From the IMG/VR virus record IMGVR_UViG_3300009506_000599, positions 1-20,390 of that record: DNA of 20,390 nt. One strand, written 5' to 3'. Of this stretch, positions 7,701 to 15,600 are shown one piece after another; within the stretch, counting starts at the first letter, position 1; the number at the start of each line of letters is the position of its first letter. The notes below the pieces were generated by a model. That model did not search any database, was not told the origin of the DNA, and saw only the letters and a program-made list of their open reading frames with translations. This stretch comes from a virus. The position numbers and the translations under genes are program-made.

Positions 7701-8396
7701 GCCGACGGGGGTTCCGAACTCGGCCTCCTGGGCCGGACCCTCCGTGAAGTAGCCGGCCCCCGCGCCGACACCGATGCCGTCGACGATGCGCTTGTAGTCG
7801 GGGTCCTCGTTGATGTCGTAGTTCGGGTTCTGCTCGCGCGCCGCTTGCGCCCACGCCCCGAGCACCGACAGGATGCGCTGCCGGTCTTCCTCGGGAATCT
7901 CGTGCTTCTGCATCTGCATCTGCGCGAGAGCGATGTCGTCCGGCGTCGCGTAGGGGCCGACCTTCGCGAGCACGCTCTTGTTCAGCGCGGCGAACTTGTC
8001 GAGGTGCGAGTCGAAGAGGCGGATGCCGGCCTGGATCTCCGGGCGCTTCTTCACGAGGTCCATCTCGGCCTGACGCTGGGCCAGGATGGGCACGATGAAG
8101 GTCTGCGCCACCTCGGGGCTCGCAGCGCGCGAGCCCGGGTAGACGTGGTTGATCGGATCGAGACCGTTGGTCCGCGCCTTGACGACGGACCCGAGGTAGC
8201 GCTTCCACTCTTCGTGCAGAAGGGCGGCGCGCTTCTCCGGGTCCTGTTCTTCGTCGACGGCGTTGCGGAGTTGGATCCCCTGGATCGCGTCCAGCGTCAG
8301 CGACGGATCACCAGTTTCGGCCGACGTTGTAGGGGTTGCCCCCAGCTCCGTAGTTCCGGTTGCGTCGTCTGGTGTCGCGGGCTCGTTGATCTTCAT
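1728..8396 (-). CDS. Giant ejection / internal virion protein with zincin motif and LPD38-like C-terminus (2222 aa)
   Basis: This is the largest gene, a third of the window. By position (after two other internal-virion-like genes) and size it corresponds to the T7 gp16-like ejected protein or a polyvalent phage protein. Visible parts: a helical N-terminus; Gly/Ala-rich hydrophobic stretches at about 344-452 that could enter a membrane (TIGLGSLAGFIATGGG, ALPMGLAFAAAGRM); a very charged Arg/Glu/Ala coiled-coil zone at about 530-800; a Pro-rich linker with a duplicated VRSQEPP heptapeptide near 950-960; and an HEQAH zincin-type motif with His1108, Glu1109 and His1112, followed by SEGFAEFW (Glu1197) as a possible third-ligand region. 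Further on is a long helical part. The C-terminal YAPNLAGKRKLYRVMTGAEG...WQRENYWNLKL region (about 1910-2050) resembles the LPD38 domain of polyvalent proteins. The ATG at 8396 has GAAGG 9 nt upstream and overlaps the preceding gene by 89 nt. Confidence 0.85.
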   Translation of the reverse strand: MKINEPATPDDATGTTELGATPTTSAETGDPSLTLDAIQGIQLRNAVDEEQDPEKRAALLHEEWKRYLGSVVKARTNGLDPINHVYPGSRAASPEVAQTFIVPILAQRQAEMDLVKKRPEIQAGIRLFDSHLDKFAALNKSVLAKVGPYATPDDIALAQMQMQKHEIPEEDRQRILSVLGAWAQAAREQNPNYDINEDPDYKRIVDGIGVGAGAGYFTEGPAQEAEFGTPVGRALYQGGKAFESSLAAAGNAVMDVGLSAVATLSDDPYYQDLLKNYRAEAYAEPFVDRNGKLVDRAPRSQSSTSLANVMLKLGSNATVDDIRKYAVRVAETDDIMRAQKTGELESYGTAITIGLGSLAGFIATGGGKAIGAGAQLITRGKMGAALLLGAKPGTRLYRAAEFFRSGLGQGIGLGVYESTLYGRMDGYGRAFAHALPMGLAFAAAGRMGKAAERLLATRKSMPRFVQRTIAGGIEGLALTPASALELESSLWRFMRDPSADTSNALAKEVLANVVSFGIYKGMTGRSPFEARVEQLAREAQQPAPEAKPLLLPERAESLVRAEEARQRRRERAERIAAEGKAAEAEMAGRAREAAEREARRRVVDYDKLTEPERRRVEGERRAGRSKSFNQRMKQVMELTDPLERTDFMELPEDVRRRITEAPDASQRKLIWFQHFTQGSGERRQGERRAQAPEVRPGRPLSPAGAKQVREALRGMPGAERLAEVIGTEPRVYTKGELDQITNAIRHRLTRLQNEHLRHQLREKEPWHRGVRKDVFKGSTIRERVRKMRELREALRRLQEVPAQVRRERGPEPVQFTPRSREAMDRLLGADVAASVSEPHLGAQRADVAKKLYEEIQRLRSVVQAGKLAGNQRGTKRAAKAQQDIRSLLAALRAVQAGTEAKVVEDAGLKDEPGLPDVPAIGGGGTLTLGQLVGAARRGEFDPTKPQPVRSQEPPVRSQEPPVERPEEAAETFEEMILRADREGEVKPGTHEEMLVDRVEAQRAAEDADAILQLGKGDVPGPRMGQPKSLRLVPQNVMLPVTTREVPDTRMSDAIAALEGRPEDPVQLRIRPGIRIEGERISEGVRAWYQPSQHQARLRQPNAIIEASHEQAHAMDNRLQARGEWRPNGTTEIDDVLYRELAEAASTYPGIKDAYEKTKIIKDVLESGMLPDGTPLDANTIAKLEAAQVKLKNFVQSEGFAEFWSRWRLEDPELQDEVPNLYRFMVSDLMGRESTQGFWNQLEYSRQVLANYRDIGAERRVEMGRVMEGAKPTEVEAEFQGSRVRRMWSTFRDAMLDDLAKAKEAWNRWRKASEMGVEKPLDIPITMDPLRLLEAQRMTGYQMAQRAVHEGTFDLFGNPTGEGLVPIIEAVGKDVPKAERNDEYRRFWNFFVALRVQSLVEFPRRKAYEEAYERAFKAAEKAGADPTEAHEIGKQAGEQARELAEVPETGFSEADANFVVEKYDATSKGEKWREIAGRVREWSLRVIDYGVEAGSIKESDRENIANAYDVYLPFKRVIRSAQGERVEAVKPGVGVGERGKALKGFKGSGWEIEDPLRVLRDQAYDVIQKAQHHMVTQAIYLNNRILNPRLIANKQAPMGSFATQVARDAEPRTVFVDQMAKEIYKKAKERGEVMDDPDAREEFMAEARKVAGDMLRLFGDESTAIQFWFPMTAHVGAEPIIPFRPNVPEGYMDELNLTANERRRLNAEKGKVLWFEIDPTIFNALMTIDAPRSLIDNAPDIVNSVIVGPSKLVRAGATVLSPAFAARNIARDLITATVFKRGEEHYNMFNAMADAVRAARAQHRGTQDYLRYANVGLEGASIYGTEFQRDFHRSANEFAKAFKKLHQRVGQFLSKPESWHRFTEFVDVERNVREAGGTRIDALYEAMLAAKEITTNFTRAGHVARAINQLVPYYAPNLAGKRKLYRVMTGAEGKAAQAAFFQRAFANIGGMSLAVYAWNALFGEDDWREDLPQWQRENYWNLKLHGTDEILKIPKPFELGQIFGTSIEGVLDALRYERGGETARRSFLSFLEEQRDAVTNAYKIAAIMPFIEVIANHSFFKERELVPEWMEKSRLPEDQYTRYTTETAKALGSFFGVSPIKVEAILSGYTGGLALAIARSAEGAFGALTRGEFATGLLPRSFFSREHELGAYGDAIYNWSDQLGRLAGSGEITPMQAALRPRVEKLKRQISTIRRNTPDRAEADRRIYALAKPIIDQLGGLEP
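1740..1745 (-). promoter_or_regulatory. Shine-Dalgarno (GGAGGA) for the lipoprotein gene
   Basis: Perfect GGAGGA 8 nt before the ATG at 1731, inside the last codons of the 2222-aa gene. It should give efficient translation of the first of the three small genes, in addition to coupling by the ATGA overlap. Confidence 0.6.
5512..5553 (-). repeat. Two perfect 21-bp tandem copies inside the giant gene
   Basis: Two identical 21-nt units lie head to tail at 5512-5532 and 5533-5553, and the first five bases recur at 5554. In the protein they give VRSQEPP twice, in a Pro/Gln/Glu-rich linker. The repeat is in frame, so copy-number change would lengthen or shorten the linker without a frameshift. Confidence 0.9.
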
Positions 8397-9765
8397 CTTG
8401 CATCGCCTTCACTCGACGTTCGTCGGCCGGCCCGGCCCTCTTCACCTCCACAGGAGGCGTCACCGGGTTGCCCTGTTCGTCACGACCCTGACGCATCTCG
8501 GTCTGCACGTTCTCGTCGACGTTCGCCCCGAGCAGCGCGAGACGCTCGTTCTGGCGGTCGATGATCCCCTGCATCTCGGCGATCGTGGAATCCTTCTGCG
8601 CCATCTGCTCCTGGAAGCCCGAGGCTTTGAGCATCCTGGACTGATCGACCTTGTAGCGCTCGGCCTCGACCATGATCTGCGCGGTGGTCTTGCGCAGGAA
8701 GTCGTTGCGCTCGTCGACCGACTTGATGCCCTGCCACGCGCCAGCGAGAGCGCCGCCCTCCTGCTGCGCTGTGGCCTGATCGAAAGCGTCGCCTTGAGTC
8801 AGGTCGACACCAGTCAGGTTGCCCATCTGCCGGAACGACGCAGCGACCTCGTTGAAGCGCGCGTTGTATTGCCGGATGACCGGGTTCGATGGGTCGTAGC
8901 CCGGCGGCATCTTGCCGCTCGACGCCATGTAGGCGACCTGCTGGTTGCCCAGGCGCGTGCGGAGGAACTGCACGATGCGGCCCTGATCGACTTCGCCCGA
9001 CGCGAGGTTCTCGTTGTCGGGGAAGCTCTTCGCGACCATCTCCGGCGTCAGCTCGCCGCGCATGACCTGGTTGATGAGGTCCTGGCTCTCGGTGATCGCC
9101 TTCTCCATGCCGTTCAGGGCGATCTTCTGAGCCTCATCCCGCTTCTCTCCCGGCGGCTGTGCCTGCGCCTGCTGGTAGTCGAAGGCGCCCTTCGCGAGCC
9201 GCTGATCGTTCAGGGCGATCTGCTGCTCGACCAGTCGGTTCTCCTGAGCTTCCCTGGCGAGTCGCGAGGCCGACTTGCGCGGGCCGGTGCTCTGGTAGCC
9301 CTGGGTGCCGGTGTATTCCATCGGCTTCTCGGCCTGCGCTCGCAGGCGCTCGATCTCCTCCGACGGGAGAGGTCCGGGGCCAGCTCCGCCAGGAGCGGCT
9401 GGCGGCTGCTGCTCACCCTGGGCCATGTCGGCCTCGGTCTTCGCCTTGCGCTTGTCGAGGTAGCTCTCGACCGGCGGCGTCCCCTCGATGCCCTTGTCGG
9501 CTGCCTCGATGTCCTGGCCGCGCTCCTGGAGCGCCTGACCGCGCGCGGCGATGTCGCCACGCTGCTGTCGGGACTCGCCCTGCTCTGCGAGCTGCCCAAC
9601 CTGGAGCGCTGCGTTGGTGATGTCGCGCGACCCGGAACGAGCTTGCTCCAGGTAGGCTTCGTGAGCGCGCTGGCGACCGGCCGTGCCGGCTTCCAACGCG
9701 CGGGACATCCGCTCCGACTGCTCTCCCGAGCCGCCCCGGATCCTCGTCTTGCTCGTTCGTGCCAT
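8308..9765 (-). CDS. Probable internal virion / ejection protein, coiled-coil (485 aa)
   Basis: The protein is hydrophilic, Gln/Glu/Ala/Arg-rich and largely helical. Residues 15-95 and 165-235 are charged helices; 115-135 is a Pro/Gly/Gln linker (GEQQPPAAPGGAGPGPLP); about 350-412 is another likely coiled coil (DERNDFLRKTTAQIMVEAER, IIDRQNERLALL). The tail is basic with an Arg/Asn/Gly end (RDTRRRNRNYGAGGN). No enzyme motif or TM is visible. It lies between a glycine-zipper protein and the giant protein, matching the T7 gp14-gp15-gp16 order of ejected core proteins, so I assign a gp15-like role by position; there is no clear sequence match. An in-frame ATG three codons upstream (9774) exists. 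The ATG at 9765 is preferred because it forms the TGATG overlap used throughout this operon. Confidence 0.8.
   Translation of the reverse strand: MARTSKTRIRGGSGEQSERMSRALEAGTAGRQRAHEAYLEQARSGSRDITNAALQVGQLAEQGESRQQRGDIAARGQALQERGQDIEAADKGIEGTPPVESYLDKRKAKTEADMAQGEQQPPAAPGGAGPGPLPSEEIERLRAQAEKPMEYTGTQGYQSTGPRKSASRLAREAQENRLVEQQIALNDQRLAKGAFDYQQAQAQPPGEKRDEAQKIALNGMEKAITESQDLINQVMRGELTPEMVAKSFPDNENLASGEVDQGRIVQFLRTRLGNQQVAYMASSGKMPPGYDPSNPVIRQYNARFNEVAASFRQMGNLTGVDLTQGDAFDQATAQQEGGALAGAWQGIKSVDERNDFLRKTTAQIMVEAERYKVDQSRMLKASGFQEQMAQKDSTIAEMQGIIDRQNERLALLGANVDENVQTEMRQGRDEQGNPVTPPVEVKRAGPADERRVKAMQDEDQRARDTRRRNRNYGAGGNPYNVGRNW
8406..8410 (-). promoter_or_regulatory. Shine-Dalgarno (GAAGG) for the giant ejection-protein gene
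   Basis: GAAGG on the minus strand, 9 nt before the ATG at 8396. It lies inside the coding region of the 485-aa protein. It supports a start 89 nt before that gene's stop, rather than a start at the stop codon, where no in-frame start codon exists. Confidence 0.5.
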
Positions 9766-10643
9766 CAGAACCACCCGCTCCCTGCTGCGCCGCCGGCAGC
9801 CATTCCGAACCCGCCGGCAGCCATGCCGATGTTGCCGGACAACAGACCGCCGACACCCATCCCGATCCCGGCGAACGTCTGCATTCGCGCCTGCTTCTTC
9901 TGCAAGTCCTCGGCGCGTCGCATCAGCTCCATCTGGATCTGCTGCTGCTCCTTCTGGATGAAGTAGCTGTAGTCGGCGGCCTCGTATTCCATGTTGGAAT
10001 ACATGTCCGCGAGGCCCTCGTAGAGCCCCATCTGGAGCGTCGCCAAAGAGCCGCGCCCGCGAGACTGCACCTGCCCCATGCCGGTCTGGAGTGCGGCGAT
10101 GCCCTTCTCCTGCTGCATCTCGTTCTGGCGCTGCGTGATCGCCTGCGAGATGTAGTTCATGTTCGCGGCTGCCTCGCCGAGCGTCATGGCGCCACCCGAG
10201 GCGTCCGCGATCTGCTGCGGCGTCATCAGGAAGTTGCCCTGCTCGTCGACGAGCCGTCCGCGACCGATCGGCATCCCGTAGCGCTGGGCGAGGTTCTGAG
10301 CCATCTGGTCGAGGCTCGTGCTGCCCATCGGCATGTCCGCTTGCAGCTCGCCACCGCCGGCAGCCTGCGCCGCCTGGAACTGCTGCTGGCGCACATCGAA
10401 GCCGATGCCACCCATCGAGGTCTGGGCGTTCTGCACCTGATCGTAGAGCTGGTTCAGGCTCGCCATCTGCTGCTGGAGACCCGTCGGGGGAAGACCCTGG
10501 GCCTGAGACTGCGCCGGGGAGATCGCCTGCCCGCCGGGCATCGGTCCACCAGCACCGCCAGCCTGAGCGTTGCCCCCGGACTGCTGGTCCTTGAGACCCC
10601 CCATCGCCCCTTGAACGAGGCTGCCGATGTTGAAGTCGCTCAT
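9765..10643 (-). CDS. Probable internal virion / ejection protein with Gly/Ala hydrophobic tail (292 aa)
   Basis: The N-terminal 55 residues are Gly/Gln/Pro-rich and probably disordered. The middle (about 56-255) is helical and very rich in Gln and Met (QQQFQAAQAAGGGELQADMP, QKEQQQIQMELMRRAEDLQK). The last 36 residues are a Gly/Ala hydrophobic stretch (FAGIGMGVGGLLSGNIGMAA and onward) with small-residue spacing suited to packing inside a membrane. This layout recalls T7 gp14-type ejection proteins, which insert in the outer membrane during DNA delivery; the assignment is by composition and gene order, not by family match. The true start is the ATG at 10643, which overlaps the previous stop as ATGA; an in-frame ORF extends further upstream but only as a shadow of the fibre gene. 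The stop overlaps the next ATG (TGATG). Confidence 0.82.
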   Translation of the reverse strand: MSDFNIGSLVQGAMGGLKDQQSGGNAQAGGAGGPMPGGQAISPAQSQAQGLPPTGLQQQMASLNQLYDQVQNAQTSMGGIGFDVRQQQFQAAQAAGGGELQADMPMGSTSLDQMAQNLAQRYGMPIGRGRLVDEQGNFLMTPQQIADASGGAMTLGEAAANMNYISQAITQRQNEMQQEKGIAALQTGMGQVQSRGRGSLATLQMGLYEGLADMYSNMEYEAADYSYFIQKEQQQIQMELMRRAEDLQKKQARMQTFAGIGMGVGGLLSGNIGMAAGGFGMAAGGAAGSGWF

Positions 10644-11317
10644 GGTGTCTTCACGTAGAACAGGGTGATGTAGCCGTAGAAGGTGCTCCGGTTCGTGCCT
10701 GTGCGGATCTGCACGCTGCCGCCGGCCGCGATGATCTGGAGCTGGATCTGGTTCGCGAGCGAGGCGGTGTTGGCTGCCGGCAGCGGATACTCGGTGTTGC
10801 CAGCACCACCGCCCGTCGTGTCGTAGGCGATCGCCTCCCAGGCGATCGCGAAGTCGAGGTTGGTGATGCCGTGCGCGACCGCCTTCGTGGTCGTGTTCGG
10901 CAACAGGCCGAAGTCGATGGTCTTCTGGTAGATCGTGCGGCCGTCGATCCAGGTGCGGTTCGTCGCCTGCTCGCTGGTCGAGTAGTCCTTGTGCAGACCG
11001 CTCGTGCCGCCGCTCGGCGCCGCCACGAACTCCAGGCCCGTCGCGCCCGCGTTCACCGCCACGAAGTCCCCGCCGGCTCCGGCGTAGCTCGCAGGCGTGT
11101 CGGTGAGCTGGAGGAACGTCGACGCGCCGCCGCCGCCGCCGTTGCAGCACTCGTCGATGATCGAGCTGATGTCGTCGCAGATCGCCTGCCGCAGCCGGTT
11201 CAGGTAGTCCTCAAGGAACTGGTCGTTGATCTGGCCGGTGCTCGCGTTGCTGTCCCCAATCTGCGGGGTCGCTTGGTAGCGGAACGGCTCGACGTCGCAA
11301 ATCTTGCTGGTGGGCAT
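10640..11317 (-). CDS. Tail-fibre-tip-like virion protein (225 aa)
   Basis: Three parts are visible. Residues 1-58 form a short N-terminal attachment part ending in the helix YLNRLRQAICDDISSIIDE and a Cys-Cys pair. Residues 59-64 are six glycines. Residues 67-98 hold the phage fibre motif FLQLTDTPASYAGAGGDFVA ... GATGLEF, known from many tail fibres. From about 120, WIDGRTIYQKTIDFGLLPNT ... AHGI and a final GYITLFYVKT are typical of the small C-terminal head domain of phage tail fibres (YxxxTxxtWIDGkpIYrK pattern). The protein is therefore probably a receptor-binding or tip protein on the tail, short because it lacks a long shaft. It follows another structural gene by TGATG overlap and precedes ejection proteins by ATGA overlap. 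Confidence 0.85.
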   Translation of the reverse strand: MPTSKICDVEPFRYQATPQIGDSNASTGQINDQFLEDYLNRLRQAICDDISSIIDECCNGGGGGASTFLQLTDTPASYAGAGGDFVAVNAGATGLEFVAAPSGGTSGLHKDYSTSEQATNRTWIDGRTIYQKTIDFGLLPNTTTKAVAHGITNLDFAIAWEAIAYDTTGGGAGNTEYPLPAANTASLANQIQLQIIAAGGSVQIRTGTNRSTFYGYITLFYVKTP

Positions 11318-12618
11318 CAGCGATACTCTTGCCAGTTGAAGCCGCCGGCCGCGTTGAGCGTGCCGCTGATGAGCGAGACCGCGATGGTCAGCCGGTCCGG
11401 AGTGGTCCCGGCGATGTCGAGCGCGATCGGCAGGCGCCCGAGGACGAACGCCTCACCGGCGCTGGAGGATTGGTTCGTGGCGTTCGCGTAGAAGCGCCGC
11501 ACCACGATCCCGCCCGTGACCACCGTCGCCGCCGTGTCGAACTCCATGACCGACTGCGCGTCGACCGAGGCGAACGCGGCTCCAGTAAGCGTGCCGTTGT
11601 AGATCACGTCGACGTAGCCGAGCCCGTTGGTGCCGCTGAACAGCGTCTCGATCTGGCGCTGGATGATCTGCACCCGGTTGGTCAGACCGTTGAACGTGGT
11701 CTTCGGGCGGATGCTGATGATCGGGACCCGCGCGCCGCCGACCGACTTCATCGCGATCGACCCGGTCGCGAACGGGAACCCGACCGTGGCCTCCTGGCCG
11801 CCCTCGGAGATCACCGAGCAACAGATTTGATCGAAGTTCGTGACCCCTGCCGGGGCTCCGGTGGCTTCGATCTCGTAGCGCACTGGAAGCTGAGCGGTCG
11901 TCATGTAGACGACGGTCAGCGTGTTCGCGTTCAGGAACTCGTGCGCGTAGCGGATAATCCCGTCGATCACGAAGCCGACGCGGACGCGGCCCACCCCGAG
12001 CCACTCCATGTCGATCACGAGGATCTGCGTCTTCGTCGGATCGAGGTCCGAGAAGGCGTCGAGGTTCCAGTCCGCTTGTGCGATTCGGTTGTCGACTACC
12101 GCTCCGCTGGTGTAGGTGCGACGGACGAACCAGAGCGCGCCGTCGATCTCCTCCAGGAAGATCCCGTTCTGCGCCTCGAAATAGCCGACCCGCTTGCGGA
12201 CGTTCGGATCACCGGCGAGCAAGTTGAACGTGCAGAAGACGAGCTGCGACTTGCCCGGCTGGTAGCGGAAGTAGTCCTTGGTCTGACGGACCGCCGCGTC
12301 GCCGTTGTTCGTGACGGCGAGCCGGGTCGCGGACTCGTTGACCCGAAACGTCGCGGTGCCGCCAGCCGTCAGCGCCTCGTTCCACAGGAGCGTCTGCTTG
12401 TCGTAGGTCTGCGTCGACTCGAAGAGACCCTCTGGCTCCGAGACCCGCAGCCGGTCGAAAGCGTCGATCGAGGGGCTGTCGCCGAATGCTACGGGGAGGT
12501 TTCCGCTGGCCGCCTTCGGGGTGATAAGTGAGTCGACGAGCAGGCGGTGGTTCCGCACCGCTGCCATGTGGCCGGTGTTGTCCTGGTCCGCGATGCGTGA
12601 CTTGCCTGCACCTGCCAT
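11317..12618 (-). CDS. Conserved phage virion structural protein, FDRLRVSEP family (433 aa)
   Basis: Residues 54-62 read FDRLRVSEP, followed by a long conserved body with QTKDYFRYQPGKSQLVFCTF (near 112-131), GYFEAQNGIF, WLGVGRVRVGFVIDG and FDQICCSVISEGGQ. I recognise this set from a widespread family of marine and environmental phage proteins, usually annotated only as structural or hypothetical. The body is beta-rich with repeated aromatic strands, consistent with a tail or baseplate/fibre-associated protein. The N-terminus (about 1-48) looks extended and may be a docking arm. Its place between the nozzle and the fibre-tip gene suggests a part that joins the fibre to the tail, but no experimental role is known to me. 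The start at 12618 overlaps the nozzle stop as TAATG. Confidence 0.85.
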   Translation of the reverse strand: MAGAGKSRIADQDNTGHMAAVRNHRLLVDSLITPKAASGNLPVAFGDSPSIDAFDRLRVSEPEGLFESTQTYDKQTLLWNEALTAGGTATFRVNESATRLAVTNNGDAAVRQTKDYFRYQPGKSQLVFCTFNLLAGDPNVRKRVGYFEAQNGIFLEEIDGALWFVRRTYTSGAVVDNRIAQADWNLDAFSDLDPTKTQILVIDMEWLGVGRVRVGFVIDGIIRYAHEFLNANTLTVVYMTTAQLPVRYEIEATGAPAGVTNFDQICCSVISEGGQEATVGFPFATGSIAMKSVGGARVPIISIRPKTTFNGLTNRVQIIQRQIETLFSGTNGLGYVDVIYNGTLTGAAFASVDAQSVMEFDTAATVVTGGIVVRRFYANATNQSSSAGEAFVLGRLPIALDIAGTTPDRLTIAVSLISGTLNAAGGFNWQEYR

Positions 12619-15600
12619 TACTTGCTCGTCCTCGGCGTGACCATCAACAGGATCGAGATGGGCTCCTCGGGAGCGAAGTTCCTGAACCGCACAGCCATGA
12701 AGCTGTGGACGTAGCGACCGACCGGCTTGACCTGCCGACCCTTGGAGTAGTCCATCCGGAAGACCCGGCCTTCGCCGGTCTCGTTCGTGACAGGGTCGAC
12801 AACCGTCAGCTCTTCGGGGTCGATCTGCGAGAAGTCCGGCAGCAGCTCGACGCGGAGCTGGCTGGAGAAGCTCTCGATCTTGTGGACCACGACCTGCCGC
12901 CAGTCGCGCTTCGTCATGTCGTCGGTGCCGTAGTTCTGCGGCTTGAACAGGCAGTTCATCTCGATGGCGCCGACCATGAAGTCGTCACCCTCGGCAGGCT
13001 GCTCGGAGCCCCACGGCGGCGTGATGAAGAGCTTGTCGTCGGTCGCCGCGTAGATCGTCCGCACGGTCCACGGGTCATCCAGCTCAGCATCCGCGCCGCG
13101 CGTGTAGAGGCACACGCCAGCAAGGCCCAGATCGTCACCGTCGAGAGCCCCAGAAAGACCAGGAACCCCTGACAGGTTCGCGAGGCCAGGGAGTCCGCCG
13201 GTGATGAAGCCGCCCGCAGTCGACTGGAGGTAGTCGGCGCCGAACTCGTCGACGCCTGCCGCTGCGACCGTCCCACGAACCTGCCCCGTGGCGTTCGGAT
13301 AACCCACTCCATCCGTGTCTCCCACGTCGAAGATCCAGACGAAGCCGTTGGTGTCCCCCAGGTAGACGCGCTCGTTGCCGTCCGCGTCCTTGCCGACCTC
13401 CATCGACTGAAACTCCTGGCAGAACTTCAACAGCGTGATGTTCTGGAGCGACACGTCCCACACGAGCATCAGGTTGCACCCGCGCTCGGTCTGGATGGTC
13501 GGCAGCAGCAGGAGATACTGCTCGCGCTTGGGATAGAAGACCCCCACCGCGTCGATCACTCGCCCGTTGCGGTCGCGCCGCACGTAGAGCGGGTTGTCGG
13601 GGTTGGTGAAGAGGTCGTTCATGTTCTCGGAGGCCGGGACGTGGCCCACCGAGCGACCGTCGAACAGAGCGAGTCCGCGCTCTGCGAGCCACACCGACCC
13701 GCTGGCGACCTGCGCGAAGCTGCGCGGCGCGATGCAGCCGATGTCCGAGCTGATGCGGCTCGGAACGATCACCTCCAGCGCCGGGCTCTCGCGGAACGTC
13801 AGGACGTAGGTCTTCCTCCGCTTGCAGATCACGAGTCGGTCGAAGTTCGAGACCGCTCCCATGATCCGGTCGCCGTCGCCGGGCTCGATGTCGAGGAAGT
13901 TCGCAGCCGGCCAGCACTCGGGCTCCAGAGGCTCGCTGATGTAGAGCCGGTTGGGGCGCCCGCAGATCGAGTAGGTCAGCCCGGTATCCGTGGACCCCTC
14001 GTAGGCGTCGACGAGCTTGAGGCGCGCGATCGGCGGCGAGATGCCAGACACCGGCGGCAGCACCTTGAGGATCTCGTAGGAGCGACAGTCGCCCGCGATC
14101 TGGATGAACTTCCCCTCCAAGCAGCGGGTCCATTCGACCGCGCCATCGCCGAGCACGATGTCGCTGCCGTTCTCCACGCTCACGAGGCCGGCGGGGGTCA
14201 AGTTGGGGATGTCGCCCATGCCGAACAGGCGGTTCCGGAAGTCGACGACGATCGGCACGCAGGGCATCGGACCGTTGAGGTTCGAGATGCCCTCGGTGAA
14301 GAAGTCGAGTTCCGAGTCAGCCAGCTCGTCGACGAAGGTGCTTGCTTCGTCGACGTTGAAGCAGCCAACCTTCGCGAGCACGGAGTCGTCCTGGCCGCCA
14401 AGGACTGAGCGGTAGAGGCAAATCTCGCAGATTTGCGAGTCGCCGGGGATGCGGACTCCAGCGAACGAGAACGTGACCTTGGCGGCCGGCGATGCGCCGG
14501 TGGTGTCGACCTCGATCACCTCACTCGGATCGCTCTCCTTGCCGGTGCAGCAGTTCCGGAAGGTGTAGCGGTAGATGTAGCTCCCCGCACCGAGGCCGCC
14601 AGCCGGAGACGCTGACGTGTCGTCGACGATGAAGCTCGGCAGCTCACCGTCGAACGGCAACGGCATCCCGGCATCTTCGATCTCGCCTGCCGTCCCGGCT
14701 GCTGTCGGGTTGAACTTCTGCGGGATCGAAGAGCCGTTCGTGATGATGAGCAGCGGTGGCTCGCCGAGCCCCGCGCTCGTGGCCGCGCATCCCTCCGCAG
14801 CGAAGGCCGCGAGATCGAACAGCGGACCCAGGTCGAGGAACTCTCGGTTCGGGACGACGAGCCCGTAGGCGATCATCGAGCCGCCCGGCTGCCCGGTGGT
14901 CCAGACCGCCGACGATGCGTAGTCGATGAGAACGCGGGCTCCCGCGAGGTTGATCGGATTGTTGGTGGTGATCGGCCCGGCCGTGAGCTTGTAGCCGAAG
15001 TCCAGGACAGGGGTCGACGTGACGTGCGGGAAGATGAAGGCGTTGAACCCGGACGTCGCCGGATCGCACTGCGTATCCGCGTTGATGATGAGCCCCTGCT
15101 GGACGACGTCGACGGCGCTCACCGCCTTGAAGCCACCCCACAGCTCCTCGAAGCGGATGATGCTCTCAGGGATGCCCTGATACCACGTCGGGTCGAAGTA
15201 GCCCTTCCCATACCAGAACTGCGTCGGGTGCCCGACCTCGCCGATCGCGATCGGGCCGCCAGTCGATCCGGGGTGCGGGCAGACCGTCTTGTTGAAGTCC
15301 TCCTGGATGATCTCCAGGTAGCCGTAGGGCTGGCCGATCGACGTGCCGACCAGCTTGCGCCACTCGATGCCGAGCAGGTCGCCGTCGACGAGCGACGAGA
15401 GGACGTTCAGGCTGCGGTGGCCGGCGTCGACGTTGCTCACGCCGATCGCGTCGCTGAACGACTCGGTGTAGCGCTGGATCGCAGTGACGGATCCACCGCC
15501 GAGCTGCATCGCTGCAAGCTCCATCTCCATGTTCCAGGTGCCGGAGCCGCCGGAAGACGGCAGGAAGCTCCAGGCATGGACCGAGGTGACGTTGTCCCAA

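Noticed and set aside
8308-9774. Start of the 485-aa protein at 9774
   Set aside because: Possible but adds only MVL. The ATG at 9765 matches the TGATG junction style of the operon.
1749-9966. Very long plus-strand ORFs, e.g. 1749-3842 (697 aa), 4110-5891 (593 aa), 8263-9966 (567 aa)
   Set aside because: They are antisense to strongly supported minus-strand genes, have composition typical of GC-rich antisense frames (Leu/Arg/Asp/Val-rich without domains), and show no recognisable motif.
11120-11145. GCC-rich short repeat tract
   Set aside because: It encodes the poly-glycine linker of the fibre-tip protein and is not an independent repeat element.
9765-11150. 461-aa minus-strand ORF starting at 11150
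   Set aside because: Its first 170 residues are the alternative frame of the fibre-tip gene. The true protein begins at the ATG at 10643 with an ATGA overlap.
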